DNA of 64,000 nucleotides from the NCBI RefSeq assembly GCF_041053055.1, contig NZ_CP163443.1, forward strand, positions 3,906,001 to 3,970,000, given 5' to 3'. This document shows positions 23,333 to 33,005 of this stretch, piece after piece. The position numbers and the translations under genes are program-made. Under the pieces are notes generated by a model, which saw only the letters and a list, made by a program, of their open reading frames with translations, made no database searches and was not told the origin of the DNA. This DNA comes from Streptomyces sp. R41 (GTDB lineage: Bacteria; Actinomycetota; Actinomycetes; Streptomycetales; Streptomycetaceae). Within the stretch, counting starts at the first letter, position 1; each line of letters begins with the position of its first letter.

Positions 23333-24874
23333 TCATACAGTGCGACGGCGCAGCACTTGGACCAACTCGCTCACTCCCAGAGGCGTGCGATATCGCCACA
23401 GGAAAGTCCCGAATACGGACATCCCGAAGACCAGGCCGAGGGCGAGTCCTGACGGGGTATCACCCGACAGGGTGCGCACGGCCGCCAGCACCACCGAGAC
23501 GGCCAGGCCGATGCCGAGAGCACTTGTGTATCCGGCGGCCACGGTCGTGAAGCCGAGGCTCAGCCGGATGAGCAGGGCAGCCGAGAGGTTTTCCACGATG
23601 ATTGCCGCAGCCCAGGAAACGGCTGCGCCGAGGATGCCCCACTTCGGCACGGCGAGCACGCCGACGGTGAGCTGCACCGCGAACGCCGCGGCGGTACAGG
23701 CCAGGTGCCAGGAGCTCTTGCCGGCCATGAGAAGCACGGTCTGCGCGTTGCCGACCGCAATATTGACCATGGAGGCAGCACACAGCATGACCAGGGCGGG
23801 CGCCCCCTTGGTGAACTCCGGCCCGAAGACGGCAAGGACGGTGCGGGGAAAACCGGCGACGAGAACGAACAACGGCCAGGAGAAGAGGACGACCCAGCAG
23901 GTCGAGATGCGGTGCAAGTGGTGAGCTTCGGCGACCTCGTTGACAGCGAGGAGGCGGCTGAGCTGGGGTGCGACGGCCAGGCGGACGGCGAGTTGGAGAA
24001 GGGTGAGTGCGGTGACGATGCGGCCGATGGCGGTGTAGATACCCGCCTCGGCGTCAGTGGCCAGCGCCGACAGCAGGATCACCCCGACCCAGACTGCGCT
24101 GATGTCGAAGATGGAGGAGACTGCGCGGGGTGCGGCGAAGGCCCAGAAGACCCGCCAGGAAACGGACTCTCTGCCCGCGGGGACTGCCGTGGTGCGGCGG
24201 ACGCGGCAGCGGTGCAGGCCCAGCCATGCGGCCGCGAGGCCGGCCAGCGCAGGCAGCAGCCACGCCGCGGCCAGGGACAGCATCCCAGGAGCCCAGTACG
24301 CCACAGGCACGGCGATCAGCACCCGCAGCACGGGCTTGCCGATCTGCTCCACGCAGACGAACGGCACCACGTTGCCGTATCCCTGGGTGGCGCCGAGCAG
24401 GACCAGGCTGACGGTGGCAGCGGGCAGGACCAGGCCGAAGAGCCGGATCAGGGCGACCCCGTCGGCGTGCGGCACGTGGGGCAGGAGCGTAGTGGCCACC
24501 GCGGGGCACAGCAGCAGGGCCGTGGCAGCCGCGGTAGCTGCCGCCGCCGCCGGCAGCACCGCCGTGCGCAGCAGCGACCCCACCGAGCGGCCGCCGTTGA
24601 CGGCAAGATCCCCAGGGATGAAGCGGACGAGCCCGGTGTCGGCGCCGAGCTTGCAGACATTGCTGCCAATGGTGAACAAAGCAACGCCCGTGAAGATCGC
24701 TCCGGCCCCACTGGCTCCGACCGCTCGGGTGATCAGACCGACCAGGAGGAAGGCGAGCACGGCGTTCGTGGCGGAACCCACCGCCCCCCACAACCCGCCC
24801 CGTGCGGCGGCGGCGACTCCGCTGCGGGCGGTGGCCCCGGCAGTGGCGGTGGCGGCCGCCCCGGGCGCCGTCAT
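23333..24874 (-). CDS. wzx: Wzx-like polysaccharide flippase
   Basis: The 513-residue membrane protein has about 12-14 hydrophobic segments and the start pattern GLWGAVGSATNAVLAFLLVGLITRAVGASGAGAIF of the MOP/polysaccharide transporter superfamily. It would flip lipid-linked repeat units across the membrane. ATG 24874 overlaps the stop of the upstream Wzz-like gene (ATGA), so the two are coupled. The hydrophilic N-terminal Ala/Thr-rich stretch is short. The symbol is by function and context; sequence conservation in this family is too low to prove the cargo. Confidence 0.85.
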   Translation of the reverse strand: MTAPGAAATATAGATARSGVAAAARGGLWGAVGSATNAVLAFLLVGLITRAVGASGAGAIFTGVALFTIGSNVCKLGADTGLVRFIPGDLAVNGGRSVGSLLRTAVLPAAAAATAAATALLLCPAVATTLLPHVPHADGVALIRLFGLVLPAATVSLVLLGATQGYGNVVPFVCVEQIGKPVLRVLIAVPVAYWAPGMLSLAAAWLLPALAGLAAAWLGLHRCRVRRTTAVPAGRESVSWRVFWAFAAPRAVSSIFDISAVWVGVILLSALATDAEAGIYTAIGRIVTALTLLQLAVRLAVAPQLSRLLAVNEVAEAHHLHRISTCWVVLFSWPLFVLVAGFPRTVLAVFGPEFTKGAPALVMLCAASMVNIAVGNAQTVLLMAGKSSWHLACTAAAFAVQLTVGVLAVPKWGILGAAVSWAAAIIVENLSAALLIRLSLGFTTVAAGYTSALGIGLAVSVVLAAVRTLSGDTPSGLALGLVFGMSVFGTFLWRYRTPLGVSELVQVLRRRTV

Positions 24875-26454
24875 CCCCTGGAGACCGTGAGCGTGTCGTG
24901 TCGCCCCGCAGGCTCCGTGGCCGGCATGACGCTCTCGGCCTGGGAACGGGGCTTCACGCGGCGGAGCACAGCAGAGCTCACACGTCCTCGCGCGCGCCCG
25001 GCGTCGACCACGGCCCCCAGCAGGCGTCCGCCGGAGCAGCTGATGAGCTCGCTCACCTGCCTGAGGTCCTCCCGCCGGGTGTGGAGTCCGGTCACCACCA
25101 GAACGCCGCCGAAGTGCCGGGCGGCCATCAGCACGTCGGCGTGCTCCAGCAAGGGATGGGCGGCGACGACCGCGGTGGGCGAGCCGGTGCCGGACGCCAT
25201 CTGGCCCATCGCCTGGGATACTTCAGCCTGAATGGGACGGCCGCTCCTGCCACTGGAACAGGCGGCGAACCACCCCGCAGGGCCGGCGTCGACAAGGACG
25301 CCCCCGCCCGGCAGGGACGTCGCCTTCCCGGTGCGGGCTCCCGCCGGCACCAGCGGCAGGCGTGCCGCAAGGCTGGGCGTGTCGGGATCGGCGTCGACAA
25401 GCACCACCTTCTTTCCCAACTCCGCGAAGGCCGCGGCCAGATTCGCGGCGACCGCCCCGGCGGCCTCCCAGCGCCGCGGCGCCACCACGAGGAGGCGGTC
25501 GCCACTCTCCGAAAACCCGGTCTGCTCCAGGCGGTAGGCCAGGGACCGATAAGCCTCTGTACGGGCGCCGTCCGTGCGGCCGACCGTCAGCAGGGAGTCG
25601 CCCGCGGGGCCGTCGTGGGGCAGGACGCCCAGCACGGGCGCGCGCAGGGCGGCCTGGACCTCGCGGGCCGACCGTACCCGGCCGTCGAGGGCCGAGCACA
25701 GCCAGGCCAGCAAAATGCCCAGCACAGCACCGCAGGCCAGACCGAGGGCGAGCAGGGTCCGCCACCCGGGGCCCGAAGGCAGGGTGGGCGCCGCGCCCCT
25801 GCGGACGATGTCGCCGCCGTTGGTATCGCGAGAGCTGATCTCGGACACGCGTTTTTGCAGGCTGCCGATCTCGCTCTTTACGGCGGAGGTGGCGGTGCCG
25901 TTTTCCGAATCCTTCTTCTTCTGTCGGGTGAGCGCGGCAATCTGCTGTTTCATGCCGCCGACGGCCCGCTGCACTGCTGCGTCGTTACGGCTCTTGCGGT
26001 CGGCGAGATAAGCCTCGGCGAAGGCGTTGGCGCCGCGCGCTGCGTGCTGAGGTGCGTCGGAGGCGAACTCGAATCGGAGCACCTGGGACTTTGTCGGATT
26101 GGTGACCCGCAGACGGTCCTGCAGCGCGGCGGCCCGACTGTCGGGCTGTCCCAGGGTGTGCGCCGCACGGAGGGCGACGGCCGCGCTGGCGGCGATCTGC
26201 TGCTCGGTGCTCATGCTGACCTGATTGTCGGCGGGCACGATGACCGTGCCGAAGGGGTCGGCGCTGGCGCGGACAAGAACTTCACTGGTGGAGCTGTAGG
26301 TGTCGGCGCCGTACAACGCCAAGGCCAGCCCGCCGAGCAGTCCCAGGACGGCTCCCAGTGCCATCACGACGCGGTAGCGAAGGAGCAGACGCAGTTGCTC
26401 GCGGAGCTGGTCCGGTTCGTCGAACCGGTCATCGAAGGGGATGGGACCGGTCAC
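24871..26454 (-). CDS. Wzz/BY-kinase-like polysaccharide co-polymerase with degenerate Walker A
   Basis: This 527-residue protein has an N-terminal membrane helix (about 27-48), an extracytoplasmic region with a coiled-coil-like segment (about 165-205), and a second helix (about 231-257). Its cytosolic domain (about 270-480) resembles bacterial tyrosine autokinases. The second Walker-like strand VVLVDADPDTPS is kept. However, the expected Walker A glycine-lysine-Ser/Thr loop is replaced by VVAPRRWEAAGAVAANLA, without the GKT. There is also no tyrosine cluster at the C-terminus. It probably controls chain length as a structural partner without kinase activity. It is coupled by overlap to the flippase gene. 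Confidence 0.82.
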   Translation of the reverse strand: MTGPIPFDDRFDEPDQLREQLRLLLRYRVVMALGAVLGLLGGLALALYGADTYSSTSEVLVRASADPFGTVIVPADNQVSMSTEQQIAASAAVALRAAHTLGQPDSRAAALQDRLRVTNPTKSQVLRFEFASDAPQHAARGANAFAEAYLADRKSRNDAAVQRAVGGMKQQIAALTRQKKKDSENGTATSAVKSEIGSLQKRVSEISSRDTNGGDIVRRGAAPTLPSGPGWRTLLALGLACGAVLGILLAWLCSALDGRVRSAREVQAALRAPVLGVLPHDGPAGDSLLTVGRTDGARTEAYRSLAYRLEQTGFSESGDRLLVVAPRRWEAAGAVAANLAAAFAELGKKVVLVDADPDTPSLAARLPLVPAGARTGKATSLPGGGVLVDAGPAGWFAACSSGRSGRPIQAEVSQAMGQMASGTGSPTAVVAAHPLLEHADVLMAARHFGGVLVVTGLHTRREDLRQVSELISCSGGRLLGAVVDAGRARGRVSSAVLRRVKPRSQAESVMPATEPAGRHDTLTVSRG

Positions 26455-26543
26455 GGGTGCCCTCCTGTTCCAGGAAGTGATGCGTGGCGGGGTGGGAAGT
26501 GCTGCCCAATTGACGGTGCTTGGGCGCGTTGGGGAGTGGACGG

Positions 26544-26999
26544 GTGAGCGCCATGGCTACGGCACGTGCGGCTTCGAGGGAACGAGAGTTCGCGATCAGT
26601 GGAAGGCCGTACGCGTGGGTGCCCCGTGGCGGCAAACGGCTGCTGAACACCCGGCAGAACGTGGAGAAGGCGCAGCTCACGGAGGGCGTTCGTCGCCTCC
26701 GCCGGGAGGCCGAGCGCCGATTCCTCCAGGCCGACGCGGAGTCGGGCAAGCGGTTGGGGAACGAGACGATCCTCGCCCCGGACGACGAGGTGAGCATCGA
26801 ACTGCCGGCTTCGCCGGTGCACTTGGCGAACGCCCCCCCTGGCCGGTACGTGCTCGCGGCCCGCAGCACCTTCCGCCACCGCGGCCGGGAGAGCACCGAC
26901 CGGGTCGCCGCAACCCGGGCCCAGGCACGTGTCAGGGGGCTGCCGCCGTGGCGATCGGAAGGCGCGCCCTGGGGCGTGAGGAAACCCGACCCCGTATGA
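26544..26999 (+). CDS. Unrecognised coding-like fragment, possibly a gene remnant
   Basis: In the 665-base gap between the Wzy-like and Wzz-like genes the plus strand has a frame with strong G/C third positions and protein-like composition. It includes FAISGRPYAWVPRGGKRLLN, then QLTEGVRRLRREAERRFLQA, then PPGRYVLAARSTFRHRGRE. Candidate starts are GTG 26544 and ATG 26553, neither with a good ribosome site. It has no signal peptide. The C-terminal 25 residues look random, so it may be cut off at both ends. It points against the flanking genes. The opposite frame is Arg/Ser-rich and looks non-coding. No family could be named. Confidence 0.4.
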   Translation: MSAMATARAASREREFAISGRPYAWVPRGGKRLLNTRQNVEKAQLTEGVRRLRREAERRFLQADAESGKRLGNETILAPDDEVSIELPASPVHLANAPPGRYVLAARSTFRHRGRESTDRVAATRAQARVRGLPPWRSEGAPWGVRKPDPV

Positions 27000-27119
27000 C
27001 TGGACCACGCACCGGATGCCTGGGCACTGGATACGGCGAGATGGCGAGGGACCAGTCTGGCCAAGGCCGTTCGGGGCACGTGGCTGAGCATGGGTTCTGG
27101 CAAGACCATTCACTCCCGT

Positions 27120-28577
27120 TCAGTTGTTGGGAACGGTCGGAGCAGACGGTTTTGCCCAAAAAGCGAGTCGGGATGCCGGGCTGGTTGGGGTGGTGATGAG
27201 CAGCGGCACGGTCATCGTCAGGAGCATCGGGCCCGTGACGCCGAGCAGGCTGCCACGCAGAAAGATCAACTGGTAGAAGGCGAAGGCCGGTACCAGGAGA
27301 ACCGCCAAGGTGCCTGTCCGGTCGCGTAGGCGCTCCCGCACCTGGTCCACGCGGCGTCCTGCTGCGCCCAGCAGACAGAACACGAGGGCCACGGCGGCTG
27401 GGCCGGCCCACAGGTAACTCTCGATCCACAGGGGCGCCGAGAGATTGAGGAAGTCGTAGCCCGCATACTGTGCCAGTGCGATGCCGGTGTCCTCGGGTTT
27501 GTCCGGCCACATCGAGCGCGGCACCATGAACAGTGGTGGGCCCAGCGCGGACTGGGGGGAGAACCCCTCGTCCCGCGCGTAGTCGAGGCCGGTCTGCACC
27601 TGCTGGAAGGCGTCGTAGTCGCCCTTGGTGGTGAACTGCTGAGCCAGCGAGACGACGGAGACTGCCCCCCGGGCGTCATAGCGGAAGTAATCGCTGTAGG
27701 GAAAGACAACAAGCACCGTGGCAAGAATGGCGCCCGCGAGGGCGCGGAAGGCACGGGGCCGGCACAGCCGGGGCACGGTGAACAGCAGCGTCAGCAGCAC
27801 CGTGCCGGCCCAGAACCTCGGCTTGCTGATGGGGTTGTTGACGACGATGTTCAGTGCGGCGAGCAGGGGCAGCAGCAGCCAGCGGATGCCGCGCAGCAGG
27901 CGGTCACCGTCAGGCAGAGGCGGCAGGCGCAACAGGCCCAGCAGCGCCCAGAAGGCAGGCACGGACACCGACCAGCTGCGCAGCGGCTGCAGGAAGGCAT
28001 CCGTCGAATCGTCCAGGGCGCCGGTTTCGTGAACGGCCTCACGGCTGGTGAAATACGCGCCGACTCCGCCTGGCTGGCCGGGAATCAGCAGCACCGCGAG
28101 TGCCAGCGCGAGCCCGCACAGCACCAACACACGCCAGGGCGCAAGGCGGCGGGCGAGCAGCCGTTCCACCACGCCCGGCCGGGTGGCGGCACGTGTGTGT
28201 TCGCGTCGGGCGGCGAAGGCGGTTCCGGCGCTGTAGGCAAGCAGCCCGAGCTCGATGACCGCCACGGCCGCAAAGGCGGTTGCCTCGCTGGCACGGTAGG
28301 TCCAGGGGTAGGTGTCGGAGGTAAGCATCGCCAGGGGTGCCAGGCCGAACCAGATGTAGGAGAACATCCAGAAGCCGAGACCGACGAGCCGGACCTTGGG
28401 TGCGGTGAGCACTCGGGTGAGGGCACCACCGGTGTGTGCCACGACGACACCCTGCAGCAGAAGGGCCATGGGCATACGCCCGCCATGCGGCTGGAGGACC
28501 AGTCCTGGCAGCAGGACGATCAGCACCACGGCCCAGATACAGACCGCAGCGACACTGCGGACGCGACTGTCCCGCAT
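27120..28577 (-). CDS. Wzy-like O-antigen/exopolysaccharide polymerase
   Basis: The start chosen is ATG 28577 after AGAGGGG; a TTG at 28610 is less likely. The product of about 485 residues has 11-13 membrane segments. A large outside loop (about 275-370) includes RYDARGAVSVVSLAQQF and PLFMVPRSMWPDKPEDTGI, and a MWPDKP-type segment is typical of Wzy-like polymerases. It would join repeat units on the outer face of the membrane. It shares strand with the Wzz-like and Wzx-like genes. Sequence similarity in this class is weak, so the call rests on topology, the loop motif and context. Confidence 0.75.
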   Translation of the reverse strand: MRDSRVRSVAAVCIWAVVLIVLLPGLVLQPHGGRMPMALLLQGVVVAHTGGALTRVLTAPKVRLVGLGFWMFSYIWFGLAPLAMLTSDTYPWTYRASEATAFAAVAVIELGLLAYSAGTAFAARREHTRAATRPGVVERLLARRLAPWRVLVLCGLALALAVLLIPGQPGGVGAYFTSREAVHETGALDDSTDAFLQPLRSWSVSVPAFWALLGLLRLPPLPDGDRLLRGIRWLLLPLLAALNIVVNNPISKPRFWAGTVLLTLLFTVPRLCRPRAFRALAGAILATVLVVFPYSDYFRYDARGAVSVVSLAQQFTTKGDYDAFQQVQTGLDYARDEGFSPQSALGPPLFMVPRSMWPDKPEDTGIALAQYAGYDFLNLSAPLWIESYLWAGPAAVALVFCLLGAAGRRVDQVRERLRDRTGTLAVLLVPAFAFYQLIFLRGSLLGVTGPMLLTMTVPLLITTPTSPASRLAFWAKPSAPTVPNN

Positions 28578-28931
28578 CCGGACCCCTCTGGTGAACGAGT
28601 GTTTCGGCAAGCCTCACTGACGGATATACAGCCTCACTGTCTGGTAAGCCTGCTCGGGCGCGCACAAGACGTATGGTTCCTGTCCCTCTTGACTCCGAAC
28701 GGCAGCAGGGGGTGACGCGCACGAGGCAAGGGCCCACCCGTCGGGGAAATCTGATGAATGGCCGGCCGGCCCGCACCGGGCTCTTTTTCCCCGGCGCGTA
28801 CTGCGCCCTGGCCCAGAGCGATATCCGGCGGTGGCAAGCATGGCGAGCGGTTATAGCCGATATCGATGCTTGATTCGGCGGAATGAGGAGGGTGTTTCGC
28901 AGGAGGATTCAAAGAATATACGGATTATTAT
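28578..28931. other. Divergent promoter region of polymerase and glycosyltransferase genes
   Basis: No gene is supported in these 354 bases. The right end (28900-28937) is AT-rich (AAGAATATACGGATTATTAT). A GCGATATCCGGC stretch near 28819 and GCCGATATCG near 28856 form a loose dyad. Confidence 0.4.
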
Positions 28932-30176
28932 GTGCAAATGTCCGAACTCCTTGCGGGTCGCCGCGTCCTCCTGGTGTCGATCAACTACGCGCCCGAACAC
29001 ACGGGAATCGCGCCGTACTCGACCAGGATCGCGGAGCATCTGAGGATGTGCGGTGCCGACGTCGATGTCCTCGCGGGTATGCCGCACTATCCGGGCTGGC
29101 GCGTTCACGACGACTACCGGGGACGCTGGCGCATGGTGGAAGACCGGGGCGGTGTCCGCGTCCATCGCCGCCGCGGTTACGTTCCCTCTCGGCAGACCGC
29201 GCTGCGCAGGGCGGCCTACGAGGTCAGCTTCCTCGCGCACGGCTCGCTGCGACCGCCGGCCGGACGGCCGGACCTCGTACTGAGTCAGATGCCGGCCCTC
29301 GCCGGAGGCGTCATCGGCGGCCGGTCCGCCCGGCACCACGGAGTGCCGCACGTAGTCGTGGTGCAGGACCTCATGGGGGCCGCGGCCGCGCAGAGCGGGA
29401 TCAGAGGCGGCGGCCGCGTGGCATCCCTCGCGGCCGGCGTGGAGGCGAGGATCCTGAACTCGGCCACCCTGGTCGGTGTGGTGCACGAGTCGTTCGTGGA
29501 CCACGTCACCGCGGCGGGCGTGCCGGGATCACGCGTGCGGGTCGTGCCCAACTGGACACATGCGACGCCCCCGTCCGGCGACCGCCGGGCGGTGCGGGCA
29601 CGACTCGGCTGGCGGGAGGAGGAGCGCGTCGTGCTGCACTCCGGGAACATGGGGCTCAAGCAGGGGCTGGAGGTGCTGCTCGACACCGCGCGGCTCTCGG
29701 GCCGCGACACCCCACGCATCCGGGTCGTGCTCATGGGAGACGGCAACCGACGGGCACACCTGGCGCGCCTTGCCGAGGAGCTGCCGAACGTCGACCTGCT
29801 GCCGCCCGCCACCGACGCGGAGTTCTCCGACGTGCTGGCCGCCGCGGACGTCCTCGCGGTCACCCAGCGGTCGTCCGTGCTGGACATGAGCCTGCCTTCC
29901 AAGCTGACGTCCTACTTCACGAGCGGCCGCCCGGTCGTGGCCTCGGTGGCCACGGCCGGAGGCACGGCCGAGGAGGTGCGGCGCTCCGGAGCGGGCATCG
30001 TGGTGAGCCCGGAAGACCCCGAGGCGCTGTACGGCGCCATCAGAGCGCTGAGCCGGGATCCCGCCCGCTCAGCCGCGCTCGGCGCGCGTGGCCCTGCCTA
30101 CGTCCGGGAACGGCTGAGCCCGCAGGCAGGGCTGGGGCGTATCAGCGCGATGCTGTCCGAGGCGCTGCACGGCTAG
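28932..30176 (+). CDS. WcaI-like GT4 glycosyltransferase
   Basis: The product has about 414 residues from GTG 28932, or 412 from ATG 28938; neither has a good ribosome site. The start [24 protein letters not shown] and the [10 protein letters not shown] motif are typical of WcaI-like colanic-acid glycosyltransferases. The C-terminal GT-B domain has [18 protein letters not shown] and the donor region [19 protein letters not shown]. In the colanic acid pathway WcaI is placed as a fucosyltransferase, which fits the GDP-fucose genes here. Its last 35 bases overlap the convergent gmd gene, so antisense interference is possible. Confidence 0.87.
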   Translation: MQMSELLAGRRVLLVSINYAPEHTGIAPYSTRIAEHLRMCGADVDVLAGMPHYPGWRVHDDYRGRWRMVEDRGGVRVHRRRGYVPSRQTALRRAAYEVSFLAHGSLRPPAGRPDLVLSQMPALAGGVIGGRSARHHGVPHVVVVQDLMGAAAAQSGIRGGGRVASLAAGVEARILNSATLVGVVHESFVDHVTAAGVPGSRVRVVPNWTHATPPSGDRRAVRARLGWREEERVVLHSGNMGLKQGLEVLLDTARLSGRDTPRIRVVLMGDGNRRAHLARLAEELPNVDLLPPATDAEFSDVLAAADVLAVTQRSSVLDMSLPSKLTSYFTSGRPVVASVATAGGTAEEVRRSGAGIVVSPEDPEALYGAIRALSRDPARSAALGARGPAYVRERLSPQAGLGRISAMLSEALHG

Positions 30177-31221
30177 CGGTCATCGCACGGCCGGGGGCAG
30201 GGACATCGACCGGGGCGGCCTCTCCTCCGGGCCTGATGACGTGCCCGAGGGCGCCGAGTTCCGCGTCGACCATGAGACGGGCCAGTTCCGGGGTCCGCAC
30301 ACGCGCGCGCCAGCCCAGGACCTGCTCGGCCTTGGCGGCGTCACCGACGAGGTCGTCGACCTCGGTCGGGCGCAGATAGCGCTCGTCGAAGCGCACGTGG
30401 TCGCGCCAGTCCAGGCCCACGTGGGCGAAGCACTGTTCGACGAAGTCACGCACGCTGTAGGTGGTGCCCGTGGCGACCACGTAGTCGTCCGGCTCGTCCT
30501 GCTGCAGCATCAGCCACATCGCCTCCACGTACTCGGCGGCGTAGCCCCAGTCCCGGCGGGCGTCGAGGTTGCCGAGGTGGACGACGTCCTGCAGGCCGGC
30601 CTTGATCCGGGCAGCGGCCATGGCCACCTTCCGGGTCACGAACGTGGGGCCGCGGCGGGGGGACTCGTGGTTGAACAGGATGCCGTTGACGGCGTAGAGC
30701 CCGTATGCCTCACGGTAGTTACGGGTGACCCAGTACGCGTACACCTTCGCCGCCCCGTACGGCGAGCGCGGGTGGAAAGGGGTGTGCTCGTGCTGGGGCG
30801 GCGGTTCCGCGCCGAACATCTCCGAGCTGGACGCTTGATAGAAGCGGCAGGGAAGTCCCGTTCTCCTGATGGCCTCCAGCAGCCGCGTGGTGCCGAGTCC
30901 CGTGGTGTCCCCGGTGAACTCGGGTTCGTCGAACGACACCCGCACATGCGACTGGGCTGCCAGGTGGTAGACCTCGTCCGGCTGCACCTGTTCCAGCAGC
31001 CCCGCGATCCGGGTCCCGTCGGTGAGGTCGCCGTAGTGCAGGAACAGACGCGTTCCGGGGTCGTGCGGATCACGGTAGAGGTGCTCGATGCGCTGGGTGT
31101 TGAAGGTGGAAGCGCGACGCACGACGCCGTGCACCCGGTAGCCCTTCTCCAGCAGCAACTCCGCCAGGTACGAACCGTCCTGGCCCGTGATACCGGTGAT
31201 GAGGGCTGTTTTCACAGTCAC
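30142..31221 (-). CDS. gmd: GDP-mannose 4,6-dehydratase
   Basis: The 359-residue SDR enzyme begins [20 protein letters not shown], which contains the GxxGxxG NADP loop. It has [17 protein letters not shown], the catalytic region [11 protein letters not shown], and the [12 protein letters not shown] motif with Tyr and Lys. It converts GDP-D-mannose to GDP-4-keto-6-deoxy-D-mannose. GDP-fucose synthase is encoded at 33006, so the pathway to GDP-L-fucose is complete from GDP-mannose. The last 30 residues are an Ala/Arg/Pro-rich extension beyond the usual end and overlap the convergent glycosyltransferase. The upstream glycosyltransferase gene is 42 bases away on the same strand. Confidence 0.95.
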   Translation of the reverse strand: MTVKTALITGITGQDGSYLAELLLEKGYRVHGVVRRASTFNTQRIEHLYRDPHDPGTRLFLHYGDLTDGTRIAGLLEQVQPDEVYHLAAQSHVRVSFDEPEFTGDTTGLGTTRLLEAIRRTGLPCRFYQASSSEMFGAEPPPQHEHTPFHPRSPYGAAKVYAYWVTRNYREAYGLYAVNGILFNHESPRRGPTFVTRKVAMAAARIKAGLQDVVHLGNLDARRDWGYAAEYVEAMWLMLQQDEPDDYVVATGTTYSVRDFVEQCFAHVGLDWRDHVRFDERYLRPTEVDDLVGDAAKAEQVLGWRARVRTPELARLMVDAELGALGHVIRPGGEAAPVDVPAPGRAMTASRAAPRTASR

Positions 31222-31263
31222 CGCTCTCCTTAGCTTGGAACAGATCCTCCGACGGCCGGCGCG

Positions 31264-32379
31264 TCAGAGGTGCCGATAGAACCCTTCGAGCCGGTCCGCG
31301 ACAGCGTGGATGGAAAAGGCCTCTTCGACCGCGCGGTGCCCCTCGTTCGCCAGGGCACGGCGCTTGTCCTCGTCGGCAAGCACCTCGCACACGGCGTCGG
31401 CCAGGGCCCGCGGACTGCCATCGGTGACCATCGCCGCCCCGCGGCGCGCGAGTTCGTCCGCCATGCCGCAGGTGTCGGTGCACACCACGGGGGTGCCGGC
31501 GGAGAGGGCTTCGATCACGGTCATGGGAAAGGGCTCGTCGACGCTCGGCAGCACGTACACGGCCGCCCTCGCGTAGGTGCGCACCGCCTCGGTGTACTCC
31601 AGCGCCCCGCCGTAGGTGACGACGTCCTCCAGTCCCCGGGCGGCGATGAGCCGCCGTACCGCGGGCAGCGAACCCTCGTCCGCCCCGTACAGGGTGAACC
31701 GTGCTTCCGGGACCCTCAGGTGCACCAGAGCGGCCATCTCGACGAACGCCTCGGGTCGCTTGCGCGGGTGGAGACGGGCAAGGAAGAGCACCTCCGGATC
31801 ACGCCGGAGCTGGCCACTCGCAGCGCCACGGCGCTGCGGGCGCACCCCGTTGGGCAGGACGAGCAGCGGCGGACCGCCCGGTCCGACGACCTCGGCCACG
31901 GCCCTGCGCTCCCGCTCGGTGAGCACCAGGCAACCGCGTGCCCGGCGCAACAGAGGTACGTACGCACGGTCGAAGAGCCGAACGACGGCCGTCCGCCGGG
32001 GCTCGACCATGCCGTGTGTCTGGGTCAGAAATCTCTTGCGCCGCAGCGCGGCCACGGCGAGCGCGGTGAGGGAGACGAGGTCGCGCCCGGCGTGGATGTG
32101 CACAATGTCGGCCCTGCCGGTGGCGCGCCAGAGGTCCGCGACGAGCAGCGGGTGCATGAGCCCGGTGAAACGCCCCGGAAGCAGACGGCGAGCCGGACGT
32201 GTCTGGAACGGCACCGAACCGATGCGTCCCGGTGCCCGCGATCCGCCCCGCCACAGGGACACCAACGAGACGTCGTGGCCCCGTGCCGCGCATTCCTCCA
32301 GCTGTCCGGTGGCCACGCTCGCCGGGCCGCCGTACGCTCCGTCGTCACTGACGAGCGTCACCACGTGGACGACCCTCAT
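31264..32379 (-). CDS. GT4-family glycosyltransferase
   Basis: ATG 32379 has GGAG eight bases upstream and overlaps the wcaF-like stop (ATGA). The product has 371 residues with a GT-B fold: VVHVVTLVSDDGAYGGPASVA at the start, ADIVHIHAGRD, then EVLFLARLHPRKRPEAFVEMA, FTLYGADEGSLP, and the donor motif PSVDEPFPMTVIEALSAGTPVV. It would add one sugar of the repeat unit; the donor cannot be read. It lies in an apparent operon wcaF - this gene - gmd. Confidence 0.9.
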   Translation of the reverse strand: MRVVHVVTLVSDDGAYGGPASVATGQLEECAARGHDVSLVSLWRGGSRAPGRIGSVPFQTRPARRLLPGRFTGLMHPLLVADLWRATGRADIVHIHAGRDLVSLTALAVAALRRKRFLTQTHGMVEPRRTAVVRLFDRAYVPLLRRARGCLVLTERERRAVAEVVGPGGPPLLVLPNGVRPQRRGAASGQLRRDPEVLFLARLHPRKRPEAFVEMAALVHLRVPEARFTLYGADEGSLPAVRRLIAARGLEDVVTYGGALEYTEAVRTYARAAVYVLPSVDEPFPMTVIEALSAGTPVVCTDTCGMADELARRGAAMVTDGSPRALADAVCEVLADEDKRRALANEGHRAVEEAFSIHAVADRLEGFYRHL

Positions 32380-32897
32380 GCCGCGACTCCCGCCGTGAGG
32401 ACCGCGCCGGGGTCGACGTCGTGGTGGGCGACGGCCGAGGCGCCCACCACCGCGCCCCGGCCGACGGTGACGCCGCGCAGCACGACGGCCCGCGCCGCGA
32501 CCCAGGCTCCGGGCTCCAGCCGGATGGGCCCGTTGTCGAACTCGAAGGTAGGGCTGCGGCGTTGGTGGCTCCCCGTGCACAACAGCGCGCCCTGGGAGAC
32601 GCACACATCGTTTCCGATCGTGATCTGCTCCAGGTTCAACAGCCAGGCGCCCTCACCGATCCACGCGTCGTCGCCGACCTCGAGGCGCCAGGGCCAGTGC
32701 ACCCGGACTCGCTGACGGATCAGCACCCGCCGTCCGATCCGGGCGCCGAAGGCCCGCAGCAGGGCCGGCCGCCAGCGGGCAGGGAACCACCATTTGACGA
32801 AGACAAGATGGAGAACGGCGAACCAGACCGCCTGGACGATCAGCGGGCGCCCCTTGTCGTAGCCGGCTCCGGAAAACCCCCGCAGGGAACGCTCCAT
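32376..32897 (-). CDS. wcaF: WcaF-like sugar O-acetyltransferase
   Basis: The 173-residue protein has left-handed parallel beta-helix hexapeptide repeats (for example LEVGDDAWIGEGAWLLNLEQITIGNDV, written here in part: VGDDAWIGEG and ITIGNDVCVS). The LLCTGSHQRRSPTFEFD segment carries the catalytic His found in the CysE/LacA/NodL/WcaF group. It uses acetyl-CoA to acetylate a sugar hydroxyl. The N-terminal YDKGRPLIVQAVWFAV stretch is typical of WcaF rather than other members. Acetylation of the fucose-containing polymer is likely. It is the first gene of the minus-strand operon and is divergent from fcl. Confidence 0.88.
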   Translation of the reverse strand: MERSLRGFSGAGYDKGRPLIVQAVWFAVLHLVFVKWWFPARWRPALLRAFGARIGRRVLIRQRVRVHWPWRLEVGDDAWIGEGAWLLNLEQITIGNDVCVSQGALLCTGSHQRRSPTFEFDNGPIRLEPGAWVAARAVVLRGVTVGRGAVVGASAVAHHDVDPGAVLTAGVAA

Positions 32898-33005
32898 GGC
32901 GGTGGCTGCCCTTCCTGACGTCGCTCATATATACCTTTTGTTAGTTTCCAGGAATAAAGAGAACGATTACGCACATAAAGGCGTGTTGCTGGCAGAATCG
33001 GCCAT
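32898..33005. promoter_or_regulatory. AT-rich divergent promoter region of wcaF and fcl
   Basis: This 108-base spacer separates the wcaF operon from fcl and must serve both. It has TATATATACCTTTTGTTAG near 32927-32945 and ACATAAAGG near 32973. Its base composition is far below that of the flanking genes. No exact -35/-10 pair could be fixed. Confidence 0.5.
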
